From Bacteroides sp. CAG:770 (GTDB taxonomy: Bacteria > Bacteroidota > Bacteroidia > Bacteroidales > UBA932), in contig FR890611.1 of NCBI GenBank assembly GCA_000435075.1, forward strand, positions 9,972 to 73,971: 64,000 nt of DNA, written 5' to 3'. Every line of letters begins with the position of its first letter. Positions within the stretch are counted from its first letter, which is position 1. The notes under the pieces were generated by a model that saw only the letters and a program-made list of their open reading frames with translations, was not told the origin of the DNA and did not search any database. A program made the translations under genes and the position numbers. Positions 34,530 through 42,923 of this stretch are shown piece by piece.

Positions 34530-36101
34530 TCAGACGTGTGCCACCTCTATTTTCCAGTCCTCCAACGTTCGTGATACAGTTGATATGTTCACGCCGACCT
34601 TGACAAGCCGCTTGCCGTCCTCGAACCGGAAAGGTATCATATATCCCTTGTCATCAATCTGTTTCAATGCCGTTTCGGCGGAGCTGTCAACTTTGAATTC
34701 GAATACATATATTGAATTGTCAGTCCAGCAGACGGCATCGGCGCGTCCTATGGCGGATTTTTCCTCTGTCCTGATGTAATACCCGAGGAGAGAGAAAATC
34801 AGGTAGATGATTGTCTGATAATGTTTTTCTGTCTTGTTCTCCAGATCATTCGGCATTGCTGCAAGAAATGACTGCATGCGGGACAGGGCTTCTTCCACAT
34901 TGCCTTTTCTTAATGCGGCATTGAACCTGATGACAAAAGACGCACTTGCCGGATCCTGATTGTTGTATCTGGCAAGCAGTGAGTTCAGAAAACCGTTGCG
35001 AACCTCTTTATTAGGGTATCCGAGTGTGTATGAGTCCGTCTCTTTGTCGTAGGACTTTATTGTAAGATATCCGGTCTGGTAAAGCAGAGGAATGGGGTTG
35101 TCGGTAACTTCCGGAGACACATTGAATTCGTTGGCTGAGATGTACTCCATCTTGTCGAATTCACGCTCATCTATAGGCTTCCTGTCCAGCCTGTCCAGGA
35201 GATAGGTCGGCGTTGCCGTCTCGAACCAATAGCTCTTGAACTGCTTGTCCGCAAATGCATTAAGCAGACTGAACGGATTGTAGATGTCCTCGGACCCTTC
35301 GCAGAAATGGTATCCGTCATAGTTCTCCTTGAGCAAATCGAAAGTCTTTTCTATGCTGATACCTTCAGCTTCGGAAAGAGATTTAATTTGAAAATCAAAG
35401 TTATGCTCAAGCTCTGACTGGGAAATTCCGCAGATTGCAGAATATTCAGGAAGCATAGAGATGTTCTTGAGGTTATTGAGTTCGCTGAATATGCTCAACT
35501 GCGCAAATTTATTAATGCCGGTGATGAATACAAAGCGCAGATATGGATCGAGGCTCTTTATCGGGCTGTAGAAATTGCGCATAATCTGGCGCATAGGCTG
35601 AATATGCTCTCTATCATTTATGACATCGAGAAGCGGAGCGTCATATTCGTCAATTATGATAACAGCTTTTTCACCGGTCTGTTCTGTGGCTCTGTGCACG
35701 AGACCCTCCAGGCGCTGGTTTATGTTTACATCTTTCACTCCTCTTCCATAGGTCTGCTCATATTCATACAACTTCTTGTCCATCTCTTCAAGCAGAAGAG
35801 CTTCCGTCATGTGCTTTGCTGTGGACATGTCGAAATAAAGGACGGGATGCTGTTTCCATTCTTTTTCCAGATTCCCGGCTTTCAGATTATTGAACAGGTC
35901 TTTTCTTCCTGAAAAATATGCCTGGAAAGTTGAGGAAAGCAGAGATTTCCCGAAGCGGCGTGGGCGGCTCAGGAACACATATTTATAGGCAGTTGCTAGT
36001 TTATAGACAAAACCTGTTTTATCTACATACTTGTAACCTCCAGATATAATTTCTTCGAATGTCTGTATCCCAATAGGAATCTTATCGTCTCCTCCGTTCA
36101 T
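34530..36101 (-). CDS. AAA-ATPase-like / PD-(D/E)XK nuclease-like protein (PF09820-PF08011 type)
   Basis: 523 residues from ATG 36101; a TTG 6 bp upstream is in frame. The N-terminal AAA-ATPase_like domain starts with IGIQTFEEIISGGYKYVDKT and has a P-loop in SRPRRFGKSLL and a Walker B-like VIIIDEYDAP. The C-terminus has the PDDEXK_9 domain, with GRADAVCWTDNSIYVFEFKV supplying the Asp...Glu-X-Lys residues. These proteins are abundant and often multi-copy in Bacteroidota; their function is unknown, with roles in defence or mobile elements suggested. It is a lone gene with its own promoter-like element, beside the repeat block, an accessory-looking setting among core genes. Confidence 0.9.
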   Translation of the reverse strand: MNGGDDKIPIGIQTFEEIISGGYKYVDKTGFVYKLATAYKYVFLSRPRRFGKSLLSSTFQAYFSGRKDLFNNLKAGNLEKEWKQHPVLYFDMSTAKHMTEALLLEEMDKKLYEYEQTYGRGVKDVNINQRLEGLVHRATEQTGEKAVIIIDEYDAPLLDVINDREHIQPMRQIMRNFYSPIKSLDPYLRFVFITGINKFAQLSIFSELNNLKNISMLPEYSAICGISQSELEHNFDFQIKSLSEAEGISIEKTFDLLKENYDGYHFCEGSEDIYNPFSLLNAFADKQFKSYWFETATPTYLLDRLDRKPIDEREFDKMEYISANEFNVSPEVTDNPIPLLYQTGYLTIKSYDKETDSYTLGYPNKEVRNGFLNSLLARYNNQDPASASFVIRFNAALRKGNVEEALSRMQSFLAAMPNDLENKTEKHYQTIIYLIFSLLGYYIRTEEKSAIGRADAVCWTDNSIYVFEFKVDSSAETALKQIDDKGYMIPFRFEDGKRLVKVGVNISTVSRTLEDWKIEVAHV

Positions 36102-36132
36102 GTCCAATATATATTATGTCAATGCCTGAAGG

Positions 36133-36140
36133 CAAAGATA
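36133..36140 (-). promoter_or_regulatory. Promoter -7 element of the ATPase/nuclease gene
   Basis: Reads TATCTTTG on the minus strand, an exact TAnnTTTG, 32 bp before the ATG at 36101. This supports that start. Confidence 0.5.
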
Positions 36141-36273
36141 ATAAAAATCCCGATAACAGATACTTGTCTTATTGCCAGATAAAGTATACCTTTTGATGGC
36201 CCCCACGGGACGCGCAGTTCAGAATTCCCTGCACCACGTAAAAGAAGTAAGCTAACAATAAAAGCCGGATGTC

Positions 36274-37236
36274 CTAGAACTCTTCTTTTATATTGTACTT
36301 GTTACGTTCCGTCGAATTTCGTGATACCATCTCGCAGATGAATCCTGCAAGGAACAGCATCACTCCCAGAATGACGGAAAGGAGTGCCAAATAGAAGAGA
36401 GGCTGGTCGGTCACCGGTCTGAAATGTGCTCCGCCTGCCTGATGAATCAGTTTGGCGGAAATCAGAATAATGGTGAGGATGAAGCCGGCAAGGAACATCA
36501 GGATTCCGGTGAACCCGAAGAAGTGCATCGGCTTCTTTCCGAAGGTGCTCAGGAACCAGAGTGACAGGAGATCCAGGAAGCCATTGACAAAACGCTCCAT
36601 TCCGAATTTGCTCTTTCCGTATTTCCTTTTCTGGTGGTGCACCGGCTTTTCGGTGATTCTCTCGTATCCGGCATTTTTCGCCAGATACGGGATGTACCTG
36701 TGCATCTCGCCATAGACTTCAATATCCTTGATAACCTCGTTCTTATAGGCTTTCAGTCCGCAGTTCATGTCATGAAGGCGGATTCCGGTAATCCAGCGGG
36801 CCGTGGCATTGTAAAGCTTGGACGGGAGATTCTTGGTCAGCTTGTTGTCCTGCCTGTGCTGTTTCCAGCCAGAAACGACATCCCATCCGTCTTCTGTCAC
36901 CATCCTGAACATCTCGGGTATTTCTTCCGGCGAGTCCTGGAGGTCTGCGTCCATTGTCACTACCACCCGTCCCCTGGCAGCCTTGAATCCGTGATAAAGT
37001 GCGGCGGACTTGCCGTAATTTCTTCTGAACCGGATGCCGTGTATCGTGTCGTCGGAGGATGCGAGACGCGTGACGGTATCCCATGAACCGTCTCGACTTC
37101 CATCGTCGATCATTATGATTTCAAATTTCCAGCCTTTCGGGTCAATGACACGGTGAATCCATGCCGTCAGCTCGGGAAGCGACTCCTCTTCGTTGAACAG
37201 AGGAACGATGATTGTCAGGTCTAAAGGATATTCCAT
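36274..37236 (-). CDS. GT2 family glycosyltransferase (DPM1/GtrB-like) with membrane tail
   Basis: 320 residues. A GT-A catalytic domain (about 7-230) with TIIVPLFNEEESLPEL, MIDDGSRDGSWD and the metal-binding DADLQDSPEEIP (DxD), then two membrane helices (about 235-260 and 275-305). It resembles bacterial GtrB and dolichol-phosphate-mannose-type enzymes that put a sugar on polyprenyl phosphate at the inner membrane. The upstream DUF4199 gene on the same strand ends 17 bp before its start; this pair is common in Bacteroidota. Donor sugar unknown. Confidence 0.9.
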   Translation of the reverse strand: MEYPLDLTIIVPLFNEEESLPELTAWIHRVIDPKGWKFEIIMIDDGSRDGSWDTVTRLASSDDTIHGIRFRRNYGKSAALYHGFKAARGRVVVTMDADLQDSPEEIPEMFRMVTEDGWDVVSGWKQHRQDNKLTKNLPSKLYNATARWITGIRLHDMNCGLKAYKNEVIKDIEVYGEMHRYIPYLAKNAGYERITEKPVHHQKRKYGKSKFGMERFVNGFLDLLSLWFLSTFGKKPMHFFGFTGILMFLAGFILTIILISAKLIHQAGGAHFRPVTDQPLFYLALLSVILGVMLFLAGFICEMVSRNSTERNKYNIKEEF

Positions 37237-37253
37237 AGTAGAGAATTGTTCAA

Positions 37254-37820
37254 TTATTCTGCAGTGTCGCTGAAAATGTCTTCAGGTGGTATTCCGGAAG
37301 CGAAGATTTTGGAAACTATCGTTCCATATAGGAAGCAATATGTGAACGTTACGAAAAATGAAATTGTAGGGAGTTTGCCTATCATTCGTTCAATGCTGAC
37401 TCTTTCGCTGTCTCCAAGAGGATTGACGGCGGAGAAACTCTGCATGGCTGCATCTATTGCTTCTTTCATTACATCTGGTGAAATCAATGTGAAGTTCAGA
37501 AGTCCGACTCCTGCTACGATGATGGCAGAGAACAGGGCGGTCTGCACTCCGAGTCTGAATGTCGATCTTCGGGTGACTCCATCATAATTCTCCACGAGTT
37601 TGCGCATGAAATATCTCATCAGCCAGAGACATCCTCCGAACTTGGCCATCCAGAGAATCGCATTCAGTGCCTGGATGAGGATGATTCCTCCGATTCCTGA
37701 AAGAGCGAGTCTTGCTGTCAATGATGATATGAGTGTGAATGCGCTCGTATAAAGCCCCAAAATCAATCCCGACTTCGCGGCCTCATTCCATATTTTTTGT
37801 TTGTCAATGCTTGGTTTCAT
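37254..37820 (-). CDS. DUF4199 membrane protein
   Basis: 188 residues with four hydrophobic helices (about 14-33, 42-63, 90-110 and 150-172) and no catalytic motif that I can name. DUF4199 is a small integral membrane family of Bacteroidota, regularly encoded just before a GT2 polyprenyl-phosphate glycosyltransferase, as here (17 bp apart). A link to lipid-linked sugar handling is inference from this pairing. A promoter -7 element lies at 37946-37939 on the minus strand. Confidence 0.85.
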   Translation of the reverse strand: MKPSIDKQKIWNEAAKSGLILGLYTSAFTLISSLTARLALSGIGGIILIQALNAILWMAKFGGCLWLMRYFMRKLVENYDGVTRRSTFRLGVQTALFSAIIVAGVGLLNFTLISPDVMKEAIDAAMQSFSAVNPLGDSERVSIERMIGKLPTISFFVTFTYCFLYGTIVSKIFASGIPPEDIFSDTAE

Positions 37821-37938
37821 GTAATGTGCATTTCATGTTCTGTTTTGTCGTTCCGTCCCTGCAGCATTTGCCGGAGGGAACCCGTTCGGTGTTCGGGCGT
37901 CTCCTCTCCAAATGACGGTTTTCTGACATTGAACATCA

Positions 37939-37946
37939 CAAAGATA
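37939..37946 (-). promoter_or_regulatory. Promoter -7 element of DUF4199-GT2
   Basis: Exact TATCTTTG on the minus strand, about 120 bp before the DUF4199 start. No convincing -33. The rest of the 335-bp gap at 37821-38155 shows no gene; the other feature in it is the thrS leader. Confidence 0.45.
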
Positions 37947-38052
37947 CATATTTTTTCTGTTTCTGAACCTTTGTGGTGCCGGCATCGTCTGTCGGGGTCA
38001 CGAATATTGTGGAGATGTGGCTTGAAAACTTCATAATCTGAGGAATAATTGC

Positions 38053-38060
38053 TATCTTTG
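38053..38060 (+). promoter_or_regulatory. thrS promoter -7 element
   Basis: Exact TATCTTTG, 96 bp before the thrS ATG. Predicted transcript start near 38067, right at the leader stem. Confidence 0.5.
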
Positions 38061-38067
38061 CGCTCTT

Positions 38068-38123
38068 GACTAATAATATGGCTAATCAAGTTCAAGTACT
38101 TGGTTTGTAAATACTGGTTAGTC
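38068..38123 (+). promoter_or_regulatory. thrS leader: hairpin with a 10-codon frame inside
   Basis: GACTAA (38068-38073) pairs with TTAGTC (38118-38123), extended by flanking bases with one bulge. The loop contains ATG 38078 to TAA 38110 (MANQVQVLGL) and a perfect 10-base palindrome, CAAGTACTTG. A leader that controls thrS is plausible but unproven; the peptide has no threonine codon, so classical attenuation is not suggested. Confidence 0.4.
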
Positions 38124-38155
38124 CAATTTAATTATTACAGTTTTTAAGTTAAGTT

Positions 38156-40120
38156 ATGATTAACATTACATTTCCTGACGGCAGCGTCAAAGCCTTTGAA
38201 AAAGGCGTAACAGGTTATCAGATTGCAGAAAGTATCAGCCCGAGGCTGGCAGCCGAGGTTCTGGCTGTTTCAGTGAAAGCTGAAGGCGATACTACGGTAG
38301 GCAAGGGAACAGTCATTGGACTGGATACCCCTATCGAGGAGAACAGTTCAGTGAGACTTCTCAAGTGGGATGACGAGGAAGGCAAGCGTGTCTTCTGGCA
38401 TTCTTCTGCACACCTTATGGCGCAGGCCCTCGAAGCATTGTATCCGGGAGTCAAATTCGGTATCGGCCCGGCTATCGAGAATGGATTCTACTATGACATT
38501 GACCTTGGTGACAGACAGCTTACAGATGCTGATTTCCCTGCTATTGAGAAGAAGATGATGGAACTTGCGCGCAGCAAGGAGGCTTTCAAATGCTCTCATG
38601 TGTCCAAGGCTGATGCTTTGAAATATTTCGAAGAGAAGGGTGACGAGTATAAGGTCGAGCTTATCAATGAACTCGAAGACGGCAAGATTACTTTCTATGA
38701 GAACGGTAACTTTACCGACCTCTGCCGCGGACCGCACCTCAGAAATGCCGAGGTCATCAAGGCTGTGAAACTCACTTCCATTGCCGGTGCATACTGGAGA
38801 GGTGACGAGAATCGTCATCAGCTTACCCGTGTCTATGGTATTACATTCCCTAAGAAGTCTCTTCTCGACGAGTATCTCGTACTTCTGGAAGAGGCCAAGA
38901 AGAGAGACCACAGAAAACTCGGAAAAGAGATGGAACTTTTTACATTCTCTTCACGTGTAGGTCTCGGTCTTCCTTTGTGGTTGCCTAGAGGTGCTGTCAT
39001 GAGACTTCAGCTGGAGAACTTCCTCCGCAAGAAACTTGATGATTTCGGATATCTCCCTGTCGTTACTCCTCATATCGGAAGCAAGCAGCTGTATGTGACA
39101 TCCGGCCACTATGCAAAATACGGCAAGGATTCATTCCAGCCTATCCATACTCCGCAGGAGGGTGAGGAATACATGCTCAAACCGATGAACTGCCCTCATC
39201 ACTGCGAGATTTACCGTTCAGAGCCGAGATCTTACAAGGATCTTCCTTTGAGGTTCGCTGAGTTCGGTACCGTATATCGTTATGAGCAGAGCGGTGAGCT
39301 TCACGGACTTACCCGTGTGAGATGCTTCACCCAGGATGATGCGCATCTGTTTGTCCGTCCTGACCAGCTCAAGGAGGAATTCGAGAAAGTCATTGACCTT
39401 ATCCTTTATGTGTTCGGTACTTTCAAATTCCAGAACTTCACTGCACAGGTTTCTCTCCGCGATCCTAATCACAAGGAGAAGTACATCGGAACAGACGAGA
39501 ATTGGGACAGGGCAGAGCAGGGTATCATCGAAGCCGCTGCAGAGAAGGGCCTAAAGACTGTTGTCGAATATGGTGAGGCTGCATTCTATGGCCCTAAGCT
39601 TGACTTCATGGTCAAGGATGCGCTTGGAAGAAAATGGCAGCTCGGTACTGTTCAGGTCGATTACAACCTTCCTGAAAGATTCCAGCTTGAATATACCGAC
39701 AAAGACGGCTCGAAGAAACGTCCTGTCATGATTCACAGGGCACCGTTCGGATCTATCGAAAGATTTACCGCAGTGCTTCTCGAACATACCGCCGGACACC
39801 TTCCTTTGTGGCTCGCTCCTGATCAGGTCAAAATATTGCCAGTCAGCGAAAAATACGCTGATTATGCAAAAAAAGTTTGTGATTTGATGAAAAAATCCGA
39901 TATTCGCGCTTCAATTGACGACCGAAACGAGACATTAGGAAAGAGAATCCGTGAGATATCACTTCTCAGGGTTCCTGTTCTGGTGATTGTCGGTGAGAAA
40001 GAGATGGCCGAGAATACCGTATCAGTTCGTCATGAGGGAGTCGACAAGGGGTCTATGAGTGTCGAAGAGTTCGTTGCTAAGTTCAATGCAGCGGCAGGAT
40101 ACGGAGCAGAGTCCCTTTAG
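38156..40120 (+). CDS. thrS: Threonine--tRNA ligase
   Basis: 654 residues, full length. N-terminal TGS domain (1-62), editing domain with HSSAHLMAQAL (zinc-like HxxxH) and CRGPHLRNAEVIK, class II core with GLGLPLWLPRGAVMR, MNCPHHCEIY and RYEQSGELHGLTRVRCFTQDDAH, and a C-terminal anticodon-binding domain (about 545-640). It charges tRNA-Thr. First gene of thrS-infC-rpmI-rplT, the usual bacterial order, with lepB added behind. Confidence 0.98.
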   Translation: MINITFPDGSVKAFEKGVTGYQIAESISPRLAAEVLAVSVKAEGDTTVGKGTVIGLDTPIEENSSVRLLKWDDEEGKRVFWHSSAHLMAQALEALYPGVKFGIGPAIENGFYYDIDLGDRQLTDADFPAIEKKMMELARSKEAFKCSHVSKADALKYFEEKGDEYKVELINELEDGKITFYENGNFTDLCRGPHLRNAEVIKAVKLTSIAGAYWRGDENRHQLTRVYGITFPKKSLLDEYLVLLEEAKKRDHRKLGKEMELFTFSSRVGLGLPLWLPRGAVMRLQLENFLRKKLDDFGYLPVVTPHIGSKQLYVTSGHYAKYGKDSFQPIHTPQEGEEYMLKPMNCPHHCEIYRSEPRSYKDLPLRFAEFGTVYRYEQSGELHGLTRVRCFTQDDAHLFVRPDQLKEEFEKVIDLILYVFGTFKFQNFTAQVSLRDPNHKEKYIGTDENWDRAEQGIIEAAAEKGLKTVVEYGEAAFYGPKLDFMVKDALGRKWQLGTVQVDYNLPERFQLEYTDKDGSKKRPVMIHRAPFGSIERFTAVLLEHTAGHLPLWLAPDQVKILPVSEKYADYAKKVCDLMKKSDIRASIDDRNETLGKRIREISLLRVPVLVIVGEKEMAENTVSVRHEGVDKGSMSVEEFVAKFNAAAGYGAESL

Positions 40121-40145
40121 ACTTATTATTAATAAATTAACTATT

Positions 40146-40162
40146 AGGAGGATTATTTTATC
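40146..40162 (+). promoter_or_regulatory. Strong Shine-Dalgarno and AUC start of infC
   Basis: AGGAGG at 40146-40151, eight bases, then ATC at 40160-40162. Most genes in this window have no such motif, as expected for Bacteroidota. This site decides the start. Confidence 0.8.
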
Positions 40163-40798
40163 GCAACGCCTTTTAAACCGCACTTCGGTGGCGCCAAGCC
40201 ATCAGGCAGCAGGCCGGCAGGAGCACCTAGACCGGCAGGTCCAAGACCAGCAGGAGCAAGAATGGCTCCACCAAGACATAAAGATGAAAATGAGCTGAAT
40301 ATCAATGATGAGATCAGAGCAACTCAGGTTCGTCTTGTAGGAGACAATATTCCTGAACCGGGAGTATATCCTATCGCACAGGCCATGAAGATGGCTGATG
40401 AAATGGAACTGGATCTTGTGGAAATCAGCGGTAAAGCTGACCCTCCGGTATGCAAGATTCTGGACTATCAGAAATATCTGTATCAGCAGAAGAAGAAGGC
40501 TAAGGAGATGAAACAGAACTCCACGAAGATAGTTATCAAGGAGATTCGTTTCGGGCCTAATACAGATGAGCATGATTTCCAGTTCAAGCTCAAGCATGCG
40601 CAGGAATTTCTCTCAGAGGGTTCGAAGGTGAAAGCCTCAGTATTCTTCAGGGGACGTTCCATCCAGTTCGCCGACCAGGGAGAGAAACTTCTTCTAAGGT
40701 TTGCTGTGGAACTCGAAGAGTACGGACGCGCAGAGCACATGCCTCAGCTTGAAGGCAAAAGGATGATCATGATGATCGCTCCAGCTAAGAAGAAATAA
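40160..40798 (+). CDS. infC: Translation initiation factor IF-3, AUC start
   Basis: 212 residues if started at ATC 40160. The frame has no ATG, GTG or TTG between thrS and ATG 40262, yet the extra 34 codons (ATPFKPHFGGAKPSG..., then a Pro/Ala/Gly/Arg repeat) fit the N-terminal extension of Bacteroidota IF-3. AGGAGG (40146-40151) sits 8 bases before the ATC, ideal for a start there and useless for ATG 40262. Rare AUU/AUC-type starts are well known in infC, where IF-3 itself rejects them and so represses its own synthesis. The body is standard: NDEIRATQVRLVGDN, the linker helix with LDYQKYLYQQKKKAKEMK, and the C-domain ending in MIMMIAPAKKK. Confidence 0.9.
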   Translation: MATPFKPHFGGAKPSGSRPAGAPRPAGPRPAGARMAPPRHKDENELNINDEIRATQVRLVGDNIPEPGVYPIAQAMKMADEMELDLVEISGKADPPVCKILDYQKYLYQQKKKAKEMKQNSTKIVIKEIRFGPNTDEHDFQFKLKHAQEFLSEGSKVKASVFFRGRSIQFADQGEKLLLRFAVELEEYGRAEHMPQLEGKRMIMMIAPAKKK

Positions 40799-40804
40799 TT
40801 ATTG

Positions 40805-40834
40805 GCCACTCCGAAGTGTGAACTTCGGAATGGC
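40805..40834 (+). promoter_or_regulatory. Stem-loop between infC and rpmI
   Basis: TCCGAAGT (40810-40817) pairs with ACTTCGGA (40822-40829) around a GTGA loop, extended by GCCA/TGGC with single mismatches. It is not followed by a T run. Its place fits an L20-type autoregulatory or processing structure rather than a terminator. Confidence 0.5.
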
Positions 40835-40862
40835 TGTTATAACAATTAAAATCTTTTGTAAA

Positions 40863-41057
40863 ATGGCAAAGCTTAAAACCAACTCCGGTGCCAAAAAGCG
40901 TTTCGCGCTTACCGGAACGGGAAAAATCAAGAGAAAACACGCTTATCACAGCCACATTCTCACCAAGAAGACCAAGAAGCAGAAAAGAAATCTTGACCAC
41001 TTCGCACTCGTTCACCGTGACGATGTGAAGAGAGTTAAAGAGCTTCTGGTAATGTAA
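40863..41057 (+). CDS. rpmI: 50S ribosomal protein L35
   Basis: 64 residues from ATG 40863; the frame is open 45 bp upstream but the family begins with MAKLKTNSGAKKRF. Highly basic, with the L35 signature KRFALTGTGKIKRKHAYHSHI. Binds 23S rRNA in the large subunit. Between infC and rplT in the conserved operon. Confidence 0.97.
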   Translation: MAKLKTNSGAKKRFALTGTGKIKRKHAYHSHILTKKTKKQKRNLDHFALVHRDDVKRVKELLVM

Positions 41058-41098
41058 TTATCATTTAAAGTTGTTGAACTTGGAATGCAGTCATAAAG

Positions 41099-41115
41099 AA
41101 CCGGAGAGTCCGGTC
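41099..41115 (+). promoter_or_regulatory. Small hairpin in the rplT leader
   Basis: ACCGGA and TCCGGT pair around a GAG loop, 26 bp before the rplT ATG. L20 represses its operon in several bacteria by binding leader RNA; a role here is a guess. Confidence 0.35.
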
Positions 41116-41140
41116 ACTGTATCCAAAAAAGTAAAAATTT

Positions 41141-41485
41141 ATGCCAAGATCAGTAAATTCAGTAGCCTCAAGGGCTCGCCGCAAGAAGCTTCTTAAGAAA
41201 ACCCGCGGCTATTTCCTCTCAAGGAAGAATGTTTGGACGGTAGCAAAGAACACCTACGAGAAGGGTCTTACCTATGCTTACCGTGACCGTAAAGCTAAGA
41301 AACGTGAGTTCCGTGCTCTTTGGATCCAGAGAATCAACGCAGCTGCCCGTCAGTATGGTATCTCTTATTCACAGTTCATGGGTAAACTCGCCAAGCAGAA
41401 TGTCGGTCTGAACCGTAAAGTCCTTGCAGACCTTGCTATGAATAATCCTAAGGCTTTCGAAGCTATAGTTAATCAGGTAAAATAG
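41141..41485 (+). CDS. rplT: 50S ribosomal protein L20
   Basis: 114 residues, standard length. Very basic N-terminal helix (RSVNSVASRARRKKLLKKTRGY) and the globular C-domain with WIQRINAAARQYGISYSQFM. Essential early assembly protein of the large subunit and often autoregulator of infC-rpmI-rplT. lepB starts 7 bp later. Confidence 0.98.
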   Translation: MPRSVNSVASRARRKKLLKKTRGYFLSRKNVWTVAKNTYEKGLTYAYRDRKAKKREFRALWIQRINAAARQYGISYSQFMGKLAKQNVGLNRKVLADLAMNNPKAFEAIVNQVK

Positions 41486-41492
41486 TTATCTG

Positions 41493-42839
41493 ATGAACTT
41501 GAAGGAGTTATACTATAACAAGTGGGTTCGGCTGGCCTTCTGGTCTGTCCTCTATTTGTTGTGGGTAATCTGGCTCGGAAATTATTGGTGGCTATTCGGA
41601 CTTGTCCCTATTTTCGACCATCATATCACCCGAAAGGTGAAATGGTTGTTCTGGAAGAAGGAGTACAAGGAAGGAGAACCGAGGAACACTCTGTTGGATT
41701 GGCTTGATGCCATCATCTTTGCGGTTGTTTTCGTAACATTCATCAATATTTTCTTTTTCCAGGCGTTCAAGATTCCTTCATCTTCGATGGAAAGCTCTCT
41801 GCTCACGGGAGATCACCTCTTTGTAAGCAAATTGACTTTCGGCCCGAGAATTCCACAGACACCGCTTACCATCCCGTTCACTCACAATGTGATTTTCGGA
41901 AAGGAGTCATATTCGACTCTCATCCAGAATGAGTACAGACGTTTGAAGGGATTCAGAAATGTAGAGAGAGGCGATTATGTCGTATTCGGATTTCCTGACG
42001 GAGATACGGTATTGACAAAAGCTCCGGCAGACGACTATTACACTGTCTGCAGATTCTACGGAAAAGAATATGCGGTAAAGTCTTACGGACCTCTGATTGT
42101 ACGTCCGGCCGACAAAAAAGACCATTATGTGAAAAGATGTGTCGCAATTCATGGTGATACACTTTCGGTGGTGAACGGTCGGGTATATGTCAATTCACAG
42201 GCTCAGGAAGTTTGGCCGGGTGTCCAGACGACTTACAATGTCGTGACGGACGGCTCCAGGATTAATTTGAAAACTCTTGAAAAACTCGGACTGAATCTTT
42301 CCGAACTCTCTTTCGACGAGTCGCTTCCGGGATATCCCCAGATGCCTCTCACGGCAGCAATGCTGGAGCAGATAAAGGCTTGTGCCAATGTCCGCAGCGT
42401 CGAAGAGCAGGTGGATGTTTATCCTCCTGATTATCCTGACTCTTATCTGATGCTTTTCCCATTTAAGGAAGATTTCAGATGGACGAGAGATAATTACGGA
42501 CCTCTCTGGATTCCTGAGGCAGGTGCGACAGTGAGACTTGATTCTCACAACATCGCCTTGTATGAACGAATCATCAGAGTGTATGAGAAGAATGAACTGA
42601 AGATTACTTCTGACGGTCATTTCATCATCAACGGAAAGGAGACAGACGAATACACTTTCAAGCAGGATTATTACTTTATGATGGGCGATAACCGCCACAA
42701 TTCTCTGGATTCAAGATATTGGGGATTTGTCCCTGAGGACCACATAGTCGGAAGGCCCGCATTGATTTGGCTTTCAACGGACAGCGCAAAATCTTTCCCT
42801 TCAAATGTAAGGTGGAAGCGCTTCCTCAAATTTGTGTAG
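41493..42839 (+). CDS. lepB: Signal peptidase I
   Basis: 448 residues, long as in other Bacteroidota. Two N-terminal hydrophobic segments (about 12-40 and 70-90), then the S26 catalytic domain with the nucleophile in IPSSSM (Ser98), the general-base lysine in HYVKRCVAIHGD (Lys214) and the box E segment MGDNRHNSLDSRYWG near 395-409. An insert of about 150 residues separates the Lys box from box E. It cleaves signal peptides of exported proteins at the inner membrane. Seven bp after rplT, probably cotranscribed. Confidence 0.96.
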   Translation: MNLKELYYNKWVRLAFWSVLYLLWVIWLGNYWWLFGLVPIFDHHITRKVKWLFWKKEYKEGEPRNTLLDWLDAIIFAVVFVTFINIFFFQAFKIPSSSMESSLLTGDHLFVSKLTFGPRIPQTPLTIPFTHNVIFGKESYSTLIQNEYRRLKGFRNVERGDYVVFGFPDGDTVLTKAPADDYYTVCRFYGKEYAVKSYGPLIVRPADKKDHYVKRCVAIHGDTLSVVNGRVYVNSQAQEVWPGVQTTYNVVTDGSRINLKTLEKLGLNLSELSFDESLPGYPQMPLTAAMLEQIKACANVRSVEEQVDVYPPDYPDSYLMLFPFKEDFRWTRDNYGPLWIPEAGATVRLDSHNIALYERIIRVYEKNELKITSDGHFIINGKETDEYTFKQDYYFMMGDNRHNSLDSRYWGFVPEDHIVGRPALIWLSTDSAKSFPSNVRWKRFLKFV

Positions 42840-42843
42840 TTTT

Positions 42844-42875
42844 TTTGGATTTCAGAAAATTTAACGCGATATTTG
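42844..42875 (+). promoter_or_regulatory. Promoter of rpmB-rpmG-DUF4295
   Basis: TTTG (42844-42847), 20-base spacer, then GATATTTG (42868-42875), one base off TAnnTTTG. It lies just after the lepB stop and about 50 bp before rpmB. Confidence 0.5.
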
Positions 42876-42923
42876 CAGCCCGCATAGACTATTTATCACA
42901 GAAAATTAAAAAAGTAAAATAAT

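Noticed and set aside
37817..38095. Minus-strand frame of 92 codons in the thrS/DUF4199 gap
   Set aside because: Covers two opposed promoter -7 elements and has no recognisable motif; composition is not protein-like.
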